Notes: generated by a model from the letters alone, not told the origin. Positions 42,288-51,748 are shown, counted from the first letter of the stretch. The stretch: 64,000 nucleotides of DNA from Comamonas thiooxydans (GCF_000964545.1 NZ_BBVD01000008.1:306953-370952), one strand, 5' to 3'. Numbers and translations are program-made.

Positions 42288-44066
42288 CTAGAAGCTCTCC
42301 CACTCGCCATCGTCTGCCGTTGCTGCCTTTTGCGGCTGGGGCGCTGCTGCGCTTTTCGCGGGGCTCAGGACCGGCGGCTTGCTCCCCGCCGACATCGCCG
42401 GGCGCTTGAGCGCAGGCGACGGTGCCTTGAGCGGGGCCGCAGCCTTGATCGCAGCCCTGGCAGGCGCGGACTTGAGCGCCGCAGGCGCCAGGGCTGGCGT
42501 GGCTTGCAGACCGGACTGGGCGCCGAGCTTGAAGAAGCTCACCGTCTCGGCCAGCGCGGCGGCCTGACTGCGCAGCGCGTCGGTCGCGGCTGCGGCCTCT
42601 TCCACCAGGGCGGCGTTCTGCTGGGTCATCTGATCCATCTGTGTCACGGCCTGGGTGACCTGCTCGATGCCCGAGGTCTGCTGGTGGCTGGCCACCGAGA
42701 TCTCGCCCATGATGTCGGTGACGCGGCGCACGCTCATCACGATCTCATCCATGGTCCTGCCGGCCTCGTCGACCTGGGTGCTGCCTTCCTGCACCTTGCT
42801 CACGGAGTCGTCGATCAGCTGCTTGATCTGCTTGGCCGCCTCGGCCGAGCGCTGGGCCAGGGTGCGCACTTCGGAGGCCACCACGGCAAAGCCACGGCCC
42901 TGGTCACCCGCACGGGCCGCTTCCACCGCCGCGTTCAGCGCCAGGATATTGGTCTGGAAGGCGATGGAGTCGATCACGCCGATGATGTCCACGATCTTGC
43001 GCGAGGACTCGTTGATGGCCGACATGGTCTGCACCACCTGGGCCACGGTGGCACCGCCGCGCACGGCCACCTGCGATGCGGCAGACGCCATCTGATTGGC
43101 CTGCTGGGCATTGCCGGCGTTCTGCTGCACGGTGGCGGTCAGCTCTTCCATCGAGGCCGCCGTCTGCTCCAGCGAGCTGGCCTGCTCTTCGGTGCGCGAG
43201 GACAGATCCTGGTTGCCGCTGGCAATCTGGCTGCTGGCCGAGGCAATCGAGTCCGTGCCCTGGCGCACCTGACCCACGATACGCTGCAGGCTGGTGTTCA
43301 TGTCCTTGAGCGCCTGCAGCAGCTGGCCCACTTCATCGCGGCTTTGCACAGTGATGCTGGCGCTCAGATCGCCCGCAGCCACGGACTGGGCCAGCTGAAC
43401 GGCCGACTGCAAAGGACGCGAGATGGAGCGTGCGATCAGCACCGCCAGCGCCACGCCGATGACGATGGAGCCCAGCAGCAGCGCCATCACCCACCAGCGG
43501 GCAGCTGCATACAGGTCATCGCCGGCCTGATTGGTTTCCTCGGTCGCCTGATGGTTGATCTCGCTGAGAGCATCCAGACGTGTATTGATGCCGCGGCTGA
43601 TCTTGAGCGACTCGCCGCGCAAGATTTCACTGGCCTCATCGTTGAGCAGCTGATGCGACAGATCCACCACCTTGGCCGTCTGCACGGCATAGGCCTTGAG
43701 CTCCTCGCCGATTTCGGCCAGCAGGGCTCGCTCCTTGTCGGTTCTCACGTACTTGGCATACGACTGCTGGTTCTGGACCAGCTCGTCCCAGAGCTTGGGC
43801 ATGCTCTTGTCATAGACCGCCATTTCCTCGGACGACTGCGCCATCACATGCTGCATGGTCTGCGAGCGATAGCGCTGAAGCTGATAACGCATGTCCTGCA
43901 GATTGCGGGCCGCCGGCAGCCACTGGCGCGCCAGATCGGTGGCCGTGGCATTGACACGCTCCATCTGGACCAGGCCGTACAGGCCCGATACCGCACTGAT
44001 CAGCAGGATCAGCACAAAAGACACCAGCAGCTTGTTGGCCAGCTTGAGGTTGCGAAAGAAGTTCAT
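42288..44066 (-). CDS. Methyl-accepting chemotaxis protein with C-terminal pentapeptide
   Basis: A 592-residue chemoreceptor. TM1 is at about 11-32, a periplasmic four-helix-bundle domain at about 35-185, TM2 at about 187-210 and a HAMP domain next. The signalling domain has the conserved tip GRGFAVVASEVRTLAQRSAE. After a Pro/Ala/Lys-rich linker the protein ends EWESF, close to the NWETF pentapeptide that tethers CheR and CheB. The start at 44066 (MNFFRNLKLANKLL) gives a normal TM1. Ligand unknown. No che genes are adjacent. Confidence 0.92.
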   Translation of the reverse strand: MNFFRNLKLANKLLVSFVLILLISAVSGLYGLVQMERVNATATDLARQWLPAARNLQDMRYQLQRYRSQTMQHVMAQSSEEMAVYDKSMPKLWDELVQNQQSYAKYVRTDKERALLAEIGEELKAYAVQTAKVVDLSHQLLNDEASEILRGESLKISRGINTRLDALSEINHQATEETNQAGDDLYAAARWWVMALLLGSIVIGVALAVLIARSISRPLQSAVQLAQSVAAGDLSASITVQSRDEVGQLLQALKDMNTSLQRIVGQVRQGTDSIASASSQIASGNQDLSSRTEEQASSLEQTAASMEELTATVQQNAGNAQQANQMASAASQVAVRGGATVAQVVQTMSAINESSRKIVDIIGVIDSIAFQTNILALNAAVEAARAGDQGRGFAVVASEVRTLAQRSAEAAKQIKQLIDDSVSKVQEGSTQVDEAGRTMDEIVMSVRRVTDIMGEISVASHQQTSGIEQVTQAVTQMDQMTQQNAALVEEAAAATDALRSQAAALAETVSFFKLGAQSGLQATPALAPAALKSAPARAAIKAAAPLKAPSPALKRPAMSAGSKPPVLSPAKSAAAPQPQKAATADDGEWESF

Positions 44067-44184
44067 GGGGGAATTGGGCGCCTGGGCGACCTGCAAGGTC
44101 TGGCACCTGCGAGATGGGGAATAGGGGAAACTGCCTGAAAAGCGCGTACACACTGCGCGTGCCTGCGAATTCTATTCAGTATTT

Positions 44185-44199
44185 GTTACTTCGAGTAAC
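44185..44199. promoter_or_regulatory. Palindrome between the chemoreceptor gene and prfB
   Basis: GTTACT-TCG-AGTAAC is a perfect 6-bp inverted repeat about 120 bp upstream of the chemoreceptor start and 165 bp upstream of prfB. It is a candidate operator; no regulator can be named. The rest of 44067-44362 shows nothing else I can call. Confidence 0.35.
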
Positions 44200-44362
44200 G
44201 GCATCCATGAATAAAACCGATGGTGGTATCAGGGGCATAGCGGGGCTCAAAAAGACACCCCGATGAAGCACTCAAAAACCCTGTCGAAGGCCATTGCATC
44301 CTTACAGCCGTCCGGCATGAGAAAATCAGCCCTTATTTATCAGCAAGAACAACGGATTCACC

Positions 44363-45467
44363 ATGGAAGCAGAACGCGTCAACTCTATCGGCAACACCCT
44401 CCAAGATCTGGCCGAGCGCACGGCAGATCTCCGGAGGTATCTTTGACTACGATGCCAAGTACGAACGCCTGCGCACGGTAAACGCCTCGCTGGAAGACCC
44501 TGCCGTCTGGAACGACCCCAAGAAGGCACAGGAACTGGGCAAGGAAAAGAAGTCGCTCGACTCCGTCGTGCTGACCCTGGAGAAGCTCACCACCGAGCTG
44601 GCCGACAATTCCGAGCTGTTCGAGATGAGCAAGGAAGAAGGCGATGATGCCGGCCTTGAAACCATCGAAGCCGAAACCGCCAAGCTCAAGCCGCTGATCG
44701 AGGAGCTCGAGTTCCGCCGCATGTTCGGCGGCGAAGCCGATCCGCTCAACTGCTTCATCGACATCCAGGCCGGCGCCGGCGGCACCGAAGCCTGCGACTG
44801 GGCCAGCATGCTGCTGCGCCAGTACCTGAAGTACGCCGAACGCAAGGGCTTCAAGGCCACGGTCGAAGAAGAGACTCCGGGCGACGTAGCCGGCATCAAG
44901 AGTGCCACCATCAAGGTCGAAGGCGAGTATGCCTACGGCCTGCTGCGCACCGAAACCGGCGTGCACCGTCTGGTGCGCAAGTCGCCCTTCGACAGCTCGG
45001 GCGGCCGTCACACCAGCTTTTCCTCGCTGTTCGTCTACCCCGAGATCGATGACTCCATCGAGATCAACATCAATCCGTCGGATGTGCGCACCGACACCTA
45101 CCGCGCCTCGGGCGCCGGCGGTCAGCACATCAACAAGACCGACTCGGCCGTGCGCCTGACCCACATCCCCACGGGCATCGTGGTGCAGTGCCAGGATGGC
45201 CGCTCGCAGCATAGCAACCGTGACGTGGCATGGCAGCGCCTGCGCTCCAGGCTGTACGACTTCGAGATGCGCAAGCGCATGGAAGAGCAGCAAAAGCTCG
45301 AGGACACCAAGACCGATGTGGGCTGGGGTCACCAGATCCGCTCCTATGTGCTGGACAACAGCCGCATCAAGGACTTGCGCACCAACGTTGAAGTCTCGGC
45401 CACCCAGAAGGTGCTGGACGGCGACCTGGATGTGTTTATCGAAGCCTCGCTCAAGCAAGGCCTCTGA
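44363..45467 (+). CDS. prfB: Peptide chain release factor 2, programmed +1 frameshift
   Basis: Release factor 2, 367 residues. Translation starts at 44363 and meets an in-frame TGA at 44444-44446 after 27 codons. The context is GGAGG-TAT-CTT-TGA-C, the classic autoregulatory site: an internal Shine-Dalgarno, a slippery CTT and the TGA that RF2 itself reads. After a +1 shift, decoding continues from GAC at 44445 to 45467. The stop-recognition tripeptide SPF (KSPFDSSGG) and the catalytic GGQ (GAGGQHINKTDSAVRL) are present. This is a functional gene, not a pseudogene. Confidence 0.96.
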
Positions 45468-45485
45468 TCCTAGAAAGGAATCGAT

Positions 45486-48188
45486 ATGCTGCAACTGCGT
45501 GACGGGCAAGCCCCGGCCACCGCGATTTACCGTGCCGACTACGAGGCCCCGGCCTGGTGGATCGACACGGTGGACCTGACTTTTGACCTGGACCCGGCCA
45601 AGACGCGCGTGCTCAGCAAGATGCGTGTACGCCGCAACCCCGAGGTGCCGGCACAGGCGCTGCGCCTGGACGGCGACGAGCTGAATCTGGCGCGGGTGAT
45701 GGTCAACGGCGGTGGTACCTCCTTCAAGATGGATGGCGACCAGCTGGTGCTGGAGAACCTGCCCGAGGGCAACGAGCCCGTGGAGCTGGAGATCTTCACC
45801 ACCTGCGCCCCCATCAAGAACACCAAGCTCATGGGCTTGTATGTGAGCGAGGACACGTTCTTCACGCAGTGCGAGGCAGAAGGTTTCCGCCGCATCACCT
45901 ACTTCCTGGACCGCCCCGACGTGATGGCCATGTACACCGTCACGCTGCGCGCCAGCAAGGCCCAGTACCCGGTGCTGCTGTCCAACGGCAATCTGGTGGA
46001 GTCCGGCGACCTGGAGGACGGTCGCCACTTTGCCAAGTGGGTCGATCCGCATAAAAAGCCCAGCTATCTGTTTGCGCTGGTGGCCGGCAATCTGGTGGCC
46101 CGCGAGCAGAAGATCAAGAGCCGTGCCGGCCGCGATCACCTGCTGCAGGTCTATGTACGCCCCGGCGACCTCGAAAAGACCGAGCACGCCATGAACTCCC
46201 TCATGCACTCCGTGGCCTGGGACGAGGCGCGCTTTGGCCTGAGCCTGGATCTGGACCGCTTCATGATCGTCGCCACCAGCGACTTCAACATGGGCGCCAT
46301 GGAGAACAAGGGCCTGAACATCTTCAACACCAAGTATGTTCTGGCCAGCCAGGCCACGGCCACCGACACCGATTACGCCAATATCGAATCCGTCGTCGGT
46401 CACGAATACTTCCATAACTGGACCGGTGACCGCGTCACCTGCCGCGACTGGTTCCAGCTGAGCCTCAAGGAAGGCCTGACGGTGTTCCGCGACCAGGAGT
46501 TCAGCATGGACATGGCGGGCACGGCCTCGGCACGCGCCGTCAAGCGCATTGACGATGTACGCGTGCTGCGCACCGTGCAGTTCCCCGAGGATGCCGGCCC
46601 CATGGCCCACCCCGTGCGCCCCGACAGCTATATCGAGATCAACAACTTCTACACGGTCACGATCTACGAAAAAGGTGCGGAAGTCGTGCGCATGCAGCAC
46701 AACCTGGTCGGCCGCGAAGGCTTTGCCAGGGGCATGAAGCTGTACTTCGAGCGCCATGACGGCCAGGCCGTGACCTGCGACGACTTCTCGCAGGCCATCG
46801 CCGACGCCAACCCCGACTCTCCCCTGGCCCAGCATCTGCAGCAGTTCCGCCGCTGGTACAGCCAGGCCGGCACGCCTGTGCTCAAGGCCGTGGGCCAGTA
46901 CGATGCCGCAGCCCGGACCTATACGCTGACGCTGTCGCAAAGCTGCGCGCCCACCGTGGGTCAGGCCGAGAAACTGCCTTTCGTCATTCCCGTGCAAATG
47001 GGTCTGCTCACCGCCAGCGGTCAACCCATAGCCCTGCAATTGCCAGGCGAAGATGCAGCCCAGGCAGTCGCCAGCCGCATGCTGGTGCTGACCGAAGCCG
47101 AACAGCGCTTTGTCTTCAGCAATGTGAGCGAAGCCCCCGTGCCCTCGCTACTGCGCAGCTTCAGCGCCCCCGTGGTGCTGGAACATGAATTCAGCGATGC
47201 CGATCTGCTGACCCTGCTGGCCCATGACAGCGACCCGTTCAACCAATGGGAAGCCAGCCAGCGCCTGGGCCTGCGCTATGCCCTCAAGGCCATCGCGGCC
47301 AGCGGCGACGCCAGTGCCGAGATCCTGCCTGAAGCCTTTATCGAAGCCATGCGCCGCGTGCTGCGCGACGACAAGCTGGACGCGGCGTTCAAGGACCTGG
47401 TGCTCACGCTGCCGTCCGAGAGCTATATCGCCGAGCAACTGGCCGAAGTCGATCCCCAGCGCGTGCATGCCGTGCGCGAAGCCATGATCTTGCAGCTCGC
47501 GAGTGCCCTGCAGCCCGAGTGGGAAACCACCTGGGAGGCCAACCGCGACACCGGTGCCTACCGCCCCGACCATGTCAACGCCGGCCGCCGTGCGCTGGCG
47601 GGCCGCGCCCTGTCCATGCTGTGCCTGCAGGCGGCCCGCACCGGCGACACGGTCTGGCCCGGCAAGGCCTACCAGCGCTGCAAGGATGCCGGCAATATGA
47701 CGGACCGCATGGCGGCCCTCTCCGCCCTAGTCTATAGTGCCAGCCCGCTGGCCGAGCAGGCGCTGCAGCGCTTTCACGCGCTGTTCAAGCAGGACGCACT
47801 GGTGCTGGACAAATGGTTTGCGCTGCAAGGTGCAGCCAGCGATCGCGGCGGCGATGTGCTTCCCGCCGTCAAGGCGCTGATGAAGCATGCCGACTTCCAG
47901 ATCAAGAACCCCAACCGCGCACGCAGCCTGATCTTCAGCTACTGCAACAATGCCGGCGCCTTCCACCGCGCCGATGCGGCGGGCTATGTGTTCTGGGCCG
48001 ATCGCGTGATCGAGATCGACGGCCTCAACCCCCAGGTGGCCTCCCGCCTGGCCCGGGTGATGGACCGCTGGAAGAAGCTGGCCGAGCCTTACCGCTCTGC
48101 GGCCCGCGAAGCCATCGCCCGTGTGACTGCCAAGCCCGATCTGTCCAACGACGTGCGCGAGGTCATCACCCGCGCTCTGGCGGACTGA
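45486..48188 (+). CDS. pepN: Aminopeptidase N (M1 metallopeptidase)
   Basis: A 900-residue M1 aminopeptidase with the exopeptidase motif GAMEN (270-274), zinc site HEYFH (306-310) and the third ligand Glu329 in LSLKEGL. Length and layout match proteobacterial PepN; it lacks a signal peptide and is cytoplasmic. The start has AAAGGAA upstream, 18 bp after prfB. Its stop overlaps the next start (TGATG). Confidence 0.96.
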   Translation: MLQLRDGQAPATAIYRADYEAPAWWIDTVDLTFDLDPAKTRVLSKMRVRRNPEVPAQALRLDGDELNLARVMVNGGGTSFKMDGDQLVLENLPEGNEPVELEIFTTCAPIKNTKLMGLYVSEDTFFTQCEAEGFRRITYFLDRPDVMAMYTVTLRASKAQYPVLLSNGNLVESGDLEDGRHFAKWVDPHKKPSYLFALVAGNLVAREQKIKSRAGRDHLLQVYVRPGDLEKTEHAMNSLMHSVAWDEARFGLSLDLDRFMIVATSDFNMGAMENKGLNIFNTKYVLASQATATDTDYANIESVVGHEYFHNWTGDRVTCRDWFQLSLKEGLTVFRDQEFSMDMAGTASARAVKRIDDVRVLRTVQFPEDAGPMAHPVRPDSYIEINNFYTVTIYEKGAEVVRMQHNLVGREGFARGMKLYFERHDGQAVTCDDFSQAIADANPDSPLAQHLQQFRRWYSQAGTPVLKAVGQYDAAARTYTLTLSQSCAPTVGQAEKLPFVIPVQMGLLTASGQPIALQLPGEDAAQAVASRMLVLTEAEQRFVFSNVSEAPVPSLLRSFSAPVVLEHEFSDADLLTLLAHDSDPFNQWEASQRLGLRYALKAIAASGDASAEILPEAFIEAMRRVLRDDKLDAAFKDLVLTLPSESYIAEQLAEVDPQRVHAVREAMILQLASALQPEWETTWEANRDTGAYRPDHVNAGRRALAGRALSMLCLQAARTGDTVWPGKAYQRCKDAGNMTDRMAALSALVYSASPLAEQALQRFHALFKQDALVLDKWFALQGAASDRGGDVLPAVKALMKHADFQIKNPNRARSLIFSYCNNAGAFHRADAAGYVFWADRVIEIDGLNPQVASRLARVMDRWKKLAEPYRSAAREAIARVTAKPDLSNDVREVITRALAD

Positions 48189-49180
48189 TGGGTCTGAACA
48201 TGCTTGCTCGACACGCGGCTCGGGGCATGAAGGCCCTTGCCGTCGCTGCGGCGAGCATGTCGCTGAGCACTCAGGCAGCAAAGCCTGATGCGGGATTCGA
48301 AGCCCGTTTTGCCCCCCTCTATGCCACTGTCTTCAGCGAAGGCGGCAGCTTCAGCGGGCGAGCCATGAGTGCCGATCTGCAGGCGCTGGAGCCGCTGTTG
48401 AAAAAGCCGGGGTTCGCTGCACGCGATATCTTCCGGCTCTACTACACACAGGCCAGCGTCTATGCGCGCCGCGGCATGCCCAAAGAGGCAGCCGAAGCAG
48501 CGCAGACGGCACTGACGGCTTTGTCCGGCACTCAGGACCCTGAACTGTCATACGCTCATTTTTTCCTGCGCTACTCAAGCATCCGCTGGCTGGCAGATGC
48601 CGGGCATCACGCAGCGGCGCTCAAGCAGGTCAAAGCCTTTCAGGCTCAATACCCGCTGCCGCAGATTGCCGGGCTGCCCGCCGAAATGCGCTGGGACGAG
48701 AGCGTGAGGCCTGCACGGGCTCTGGATTTTCCGAGCCAGATGCAGATTCTCGGCGTCTATGAGGACGAAGGCTATCTGCTGCATGAACTGGGGCGATTTC
48801 GCGCGGCCAGGCAAGCCAACGAGCGACTGCTTCCTGTCGCACGTGAACGCCTCAAAGCCATGGGCAAGCTGCAGCAAATACGCGGTGTACTCACCAATAT
48901 TGCGCAAAATTGCTATGAGCTGGGCGATCTGAAGCAGGCTGCCACCTATCTTCAGGAGCGTCTGCAGATTGCGCAGGCGGCGCAAGACCATGCCACCGTC
49001 TACGACAGCTATTTCCAGCTCATGGTCCTTGCCCATGAGCAAAAGCAAGAACCGCAGGCCCGCCAGTGGCTGGCCCGCTATGAACAATACGCGCTGAACC
49101 AGAAAGACAGCAAGCAGCAAACCCGCGTCAAGGAGTTGCTGGCGGAACTGGAGCAGCGCACTGCGGGGCATCGTCCATGA
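48188..49180 (+). CDS. Exported TPR-like protein of unknown function
   Basis: A 330-residue protein. An N-terminal signal peptide (MKALAVAAASMSLSTQAA after a short leader) precedes helix pairs that look like tetratricopeptide repeats (YYTQASVYARRGMPKEAAEA, AQNCYELGDLKQAATYLQER). Its ATG shares the last base of the pepN stop, so it is translationally coupled. ATG at 48200 is an alternative start. Function unknown; a scaffold role in the envelope is possible. Confidence 0.75.
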   Translation: MGLNMLARHAARGMKALAVAAASMSLSTQAAKPDAGFEARFAPLYATVFSEGGSFSGRAMSADLQALEPLLKKPGFAARDIFRLYYTQASVYARRGMPKEAAEAAQTALTALSGTQDPELSYAHFFLRYSSIRWLADAGHHAAALKQVKAFQAQYPLPQIAGLPAEMRWDESVRPARALDFPSQMQILGVYEDEGYLLHELGRFRAARQANERLLPVARERLKAMGKLQQIRGVLTNIAQNCYELGDLKQAATYLQERLQIAQAAQDHATVYDSYFQLMVLAHEQKQEPQARQWLARYEQYALNQKDSKQQTRVKELLAELEQRTAGHRP

Positions 49181-49245
49181 CAGCAGATGCCCTGCCCTGT
49201 TTTCTGTCCATTTCAGATTTGCATCGAATATCAAGGAGTTGAAGC

Positions 49246-50268
49246 ATGAAGAAAAACATCAGCCTGACCCGCTATCTGGTCGAGCAACAACGTGTGGACG
49301 GGCTCATCCCCGGCCAGTTGCGCCTGCTGCTGGAAGTGGTGGCCCGCGCCTGCAAGCGCATCAGCTTTGCCGTGAACAAAGGTGAGCTCGGCGACGTCAT
49401 GGGTACGGCCGGCAGCGAAAACGTGCAGGGCGAAGTGCAGAAAAAGCTGGACATCATCGCCAACGAGACCCTGATCGAAGCCAATGAATGGGGCGGTCAC
49501 CTGGCCGCAATGGCATCGGAGGAAATGGAAGGCATCTATGTGGTGCCCAACCGCTACCCTCAGGGCGAATACCTGCTGATGTTCGACCCCCTGGACGGCT
49601 CGTCCAATATCGACATCAACATGTCCATCGGCACCATCTTCAGCGTGCTCAAGAAGCCTGAAGGCCACCCTGGCGTGCACGACAGCGACTTCATGCAGCC
49701 CGGCACCCAGCAGGTGGCTGCCGGCTACTGCATCTACGGTCCCCAGACCACCCTGGTGCTGACCGTGGGCGACGGTGTCTCCATGTTCACGCTGGACCGC
49801 GAGCAAGGTTCGTTCGTGCTCATCGAGGAAAACGTCAAGATCCCCGAAGACACCAAGGAATTCGCCATCAACATGTCCAATATGCGCCACTGGGATGCCC
49901 CTGTGAAGCGCTACGTGGACGAATGCCTGGCTGGTGCAGACGGCCCACGCGGCAAGAATTTCAACATGCGCTGGGTTGCTGCCATGGTGGCCGACGTCCA
50001 CCGCATTCTGTGCCGCGGCGGCATCTTCATGTACCCCTGGGACAAGCGCGAGCCGCAAAAGGCCGGCAAGCTGCGCCTGATGTACGAAGCCAATCCCATG
50101 AGCTGGCTTGTCGAGCAGGCCGGTGGCATGGCTACCAACGGCCGCCAGCGCATCCTGGACATCCAGCCAACGCAGTTGCACGAGCGCGTGAGCGTCGTCC
50201 TCGGCTCCAAGAACGAAGTGGAACGCGTGACCAGCTACCACCTCGAAGCCGATGAAAAAGCGCTATAA
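49246..50268 (+). CDS. fbp: Fructose-1,6-bisphosphatase class I
   Basis: A 340-residue class I FBPase of gluconeogenesis (and of the Calvin cycle where present). Seen: GDVMGTAGSENVQGEVQKKL, the metal site LLMFDPLDGSSNIDINMSIG, GYCIYGPQTTLVLTVG and the C-terminal KLRLMYEANPMSWLVEQAGG. The start has AAGGAG 8 bases upstream. The stop codon overlaps a TATAAT box that probably serves the following tRNA gene. Confidence 0.95.
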   Translation: MKKNISLTRYLVEQQRVDGLIPGQLRLLLEVVARACKRISFAVNKGELGDVMGTAGSENVQGEVQKKLDIIANETLIEANEWGGHLAAMASEEMEGIYVVPNRYPQGEYLLMFDPLDGSSNIDINMSIGTIFSVLKKPEGHPGVHDSDFMQPGTQQVAAGYCIYGPQTTLVLTVGDGVSMFTLDREQGSFVLIEENVKIPEDTKEFAINMSNMRHWDAPVKRYVDECLAGADGPRGKNFNMRWVAAMVADVHRILCRGGIFMYPWDKREPQKAGKLRLMYEANPMSWLVEQAGGMATNGRQRILDIQPTQLHERVSVVLGSKNEVERVTSYHLEADEKAL

Positions 50269-50281
50269 TTTATAGCTTATC

Positions 50282-50357
50282 GCCGGTGTAGCTCAGTCGG
50301 TAGAGCAGCTCATTCGTAATGAGAAGGTCGCGTGTTCGATTCATGTCTCCGGCACCA
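50282..50357 (+). tRNA. tRNA-Thr (anticodon CGT)
   Basis: A 76-base cloverleaf: acceptor GCCGGTG/CTCCGGC (one T-T mismatch), D-arm GCTC...GAGC, anticodon loop TTCGTAA giving CGT (reads ACG), T-arm with TTCGATT, and an encoded CCA end. A perfect TATAAT at 50264-50269, overlapping the fbp stop, is well placed as its -10 box; no clear -35 is seen. A terminator follows at once. Confidence 0.95.
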
Positions 50358-50361
50358 GAAT

Positions 50362-50396
50362 AAAAGCCCCAGGTTCGCAAGAGCCTGGGGCTTTTT
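50362..50396 (+). terminator. Intrinsic terminator after tRNA-Thr
   Basis: AAAAGCCCCAGG pairs with CCTGGGGCTTTTT around a 10-base loop. Confidence 0.88.
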
Positions 50397-50425
50397 CTTT
50401 TGCAGCTACTCGGTTTCATCACGAT

Positions 50426-50454
50426 TTGCGCATAAAAGAACAATGCTTTATAAT
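50426..50454 (+). promoter_or_regulatory. Sigma-70-type promoter for the small-ORF/infA unit
   Basis: TTGCGC (-35) and a perfect TATAAT (-10) are exactly 17 bases apart, just after the tRNA terminator. Transcription would begin near 50461 and run into a leader of about 210 bases before the 72-residue frame and infA. Confidence 0.6.
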
Positions 50455-50559
50455 CTGCCGATTGCTGCATGGCACTTGCCCCGCGCAGTATCTCTCAGGC
50501 AGTTCTCACGTTGCCCACGCTTGACTCCATACAGTCATAGCACTCCATGGCAAGAAGCT

Positions 50560-50585
50560 TAAGCCACCCGCAAGCGGCTGGCTTA
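50560..50585 (+). other. Leader hairpin upstream of the small-ORF/infA unit
   Basis: TAAGCCA-C-CCG...CGG-C-TGGCTTA forms a 10-bp stem with one mismatch and a 4-base loop, about 100 bases after the predicted transcription start. TTATTTGA follows, too few T residues for a firm terminator. It could be an attenuator or a leader regulatory element. Confidence 0.45.
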
Positions 50586-50673
50586 TTTGATCCCGGCTCA
50601 TCAGAGCTGGATTCCTTCATTTTTCATTGGTCGGCATGCCCTGCCCTGGGTTTGTGCCGCCCGTTGACTCGAT

Positions 50674-50892
50674 ATGCACACAGAACAAATCACAGAGCGT
50701 GTCGGCAACTACATTGTGACTGCCCTCACCCAAATGACTCACTCCGGCAAGGTTGCTGCAGCGGTTTCCATCCGACGCGGAACCTATGACCGGATTTTCA
50801 GGTTTATCCGCCAGTTCGACACCCCGGATATGGCCAGCAAATATGCCCTCGCCGAGGGGCGCAGCATGGTGCTGGACAACCAGTTGAACTGA
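50674..50892 (+). CDS. Small conserved-looking protein upstream of infA
   Basis: A 72-residue frame, MHTEQITERVGNYIVTALTQ onward, with a regular mixed helix composition (VSIRRGTYDRIFRFIRQF) and no signal or membrane segment. It is 23 bp before the infA start on the same strand. The Shine-Dalgarno is weak. Codon use looks normal for the region, which supports it being a real gene. Family not recognised. Confidence 0.55.
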   Translation: MHTEQITERVGNYIVTALTQMTHSGKVAAAVSIRRGTYDRIFRFIRQFDTPDMASKYALAEGRSMVLDNQLN

Positions 50893-50915
50893 CCTCTTTG
50901 TAGAAAGGAAATATT

Positions 50916-51179
50916 TTGGCCAAAGAAGAATTGATTGAAATGCAAGGCAGAGTGGACGAGGTTTTGCCGGACGCCCGTTTTCGTGTGACGCTGGACAACG
51001 GCCACCAGCTGATTGCCTACTCCGGCGGCAAGATGCGCAAGCACCGTATTCGCGTGCTGGCAGGCGACAAGGTAACGCTGGAGATGTCTCCCTATGATCT
51101 GAACAAGGGTCGCCTGACCTTCCGTCATATCGAGCGCTCCAACAACAGCAACCCTACGCCGCAGCAGCGCCGCCACTAA
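50916..51179 (+). CDS. infA: Translation initiation factor IF-1
   Basis: An 87-residue S1-fold IF-1 (AKEELIEMQGRVDEVLPDAR, FRVTLDNGHQLIAYSGGKMR, then KHRIRVLAGDKVTLEMSPYD). The start codon is TTG at 50916, with AAAGGAA 6 bases upstream; no ATG or GTG fits the conserved MAKEE beginning. The C-terminus is extended by a basic tail (NPTPQQRRH) beyond the usual 72 residues, as in a second, non-operonic betaproteobacterial infA. It is not in the ribosomal protein operon here. Confidence 0.92.
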   Translation: MAKEELIEMQGRVDEVLPDARFRVTLDNGHQLIAYSGGKMRKHRIRVLAGDKVTLEMSPYDLNKGRLTFRHIERSNNSNPTPQQRRH

Positions 51180-51336
51180 GCCTCGGCCGCTACGGCCACC
51201 AGTTCTGACATGCTTGTGTCAGCTGCAGGATCACGGGGCTGCGCAAGCACCCGGCCTGCAGCTCAATTGCAAGCTCTGCCTGCTCCAGATGCAGATCGCA
51301 GCGGTCAGCTCTGGCTCTTCAATGCTCGCACTGCCT

Positions 51337-51627
51337 TCAGCGCGTATCGATATGGATCGCGGAGGCACTCTCACGCCATTTGCTTGAGATTCCCACAGCC
51401 TGCACATCCAGCCTGGCCAGTCTGGAATCAGATATGCACAAAGTCCGCCACCAGTCATCGGTGGCGTTGCTATCGCCGGCCTCATCCCAGCTCCTGCCCC
51501 TCGCTGCAAGTGTTGAAATTCCTTGTAGATCTGCGACCTTCCAGCGCGTAGCACTGGCGTCGATGCAGGTCATAACCATCAGAGCCAGCATCAACAAGCA
51601 TCTACATGATGCCCTGTCGTGAATCAT
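51337..51627 (-). CDS. Possible small exported protein
   Basis: A 96-residue frame starting MIHDRASCRCLLMLALMVMT. The first 30 residues look like a signal peptide (CLLMLALMVMTCIDASA). The mature part has DDWWRTLC and a few charged runs. The ribosome-binding site is poor and no homologue is recognised. It could be spurious; the rest of 51180-51748 holds nothing else I can call. Confidence 0.3.
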   Translation of the reverse strand: MIHDRASCRCLLMLALMVMTCIDASATRWKVADLQGISTLAARGRSWDEAGDSNATDDWWRTLCISDSRLARLDVQAVGISSKWRESASAIHIDTR

Positions 51628-51748
51628 GCGATAGGCCAACCTGCCTGCCTTCGCGGGCACCGGTGTTCAGGCCGGATTTGAAGTGACGGCTCGCGCCCTC
51701 AGATTGCTTGAAGGCCGTCTAAGGATCCGAGAGATCAGCTCCGACAGC

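Noticed and set aside
44363..44446. prfB looks like a gene broken by an early TGA
   Set aside because: The stop is in the known programmed-frameshift context, so the gene is functional.
44385..47039. An 884-codon open frame on the minus strand
   Set aside because: Antisense to prfB and pepN, both certain genes.
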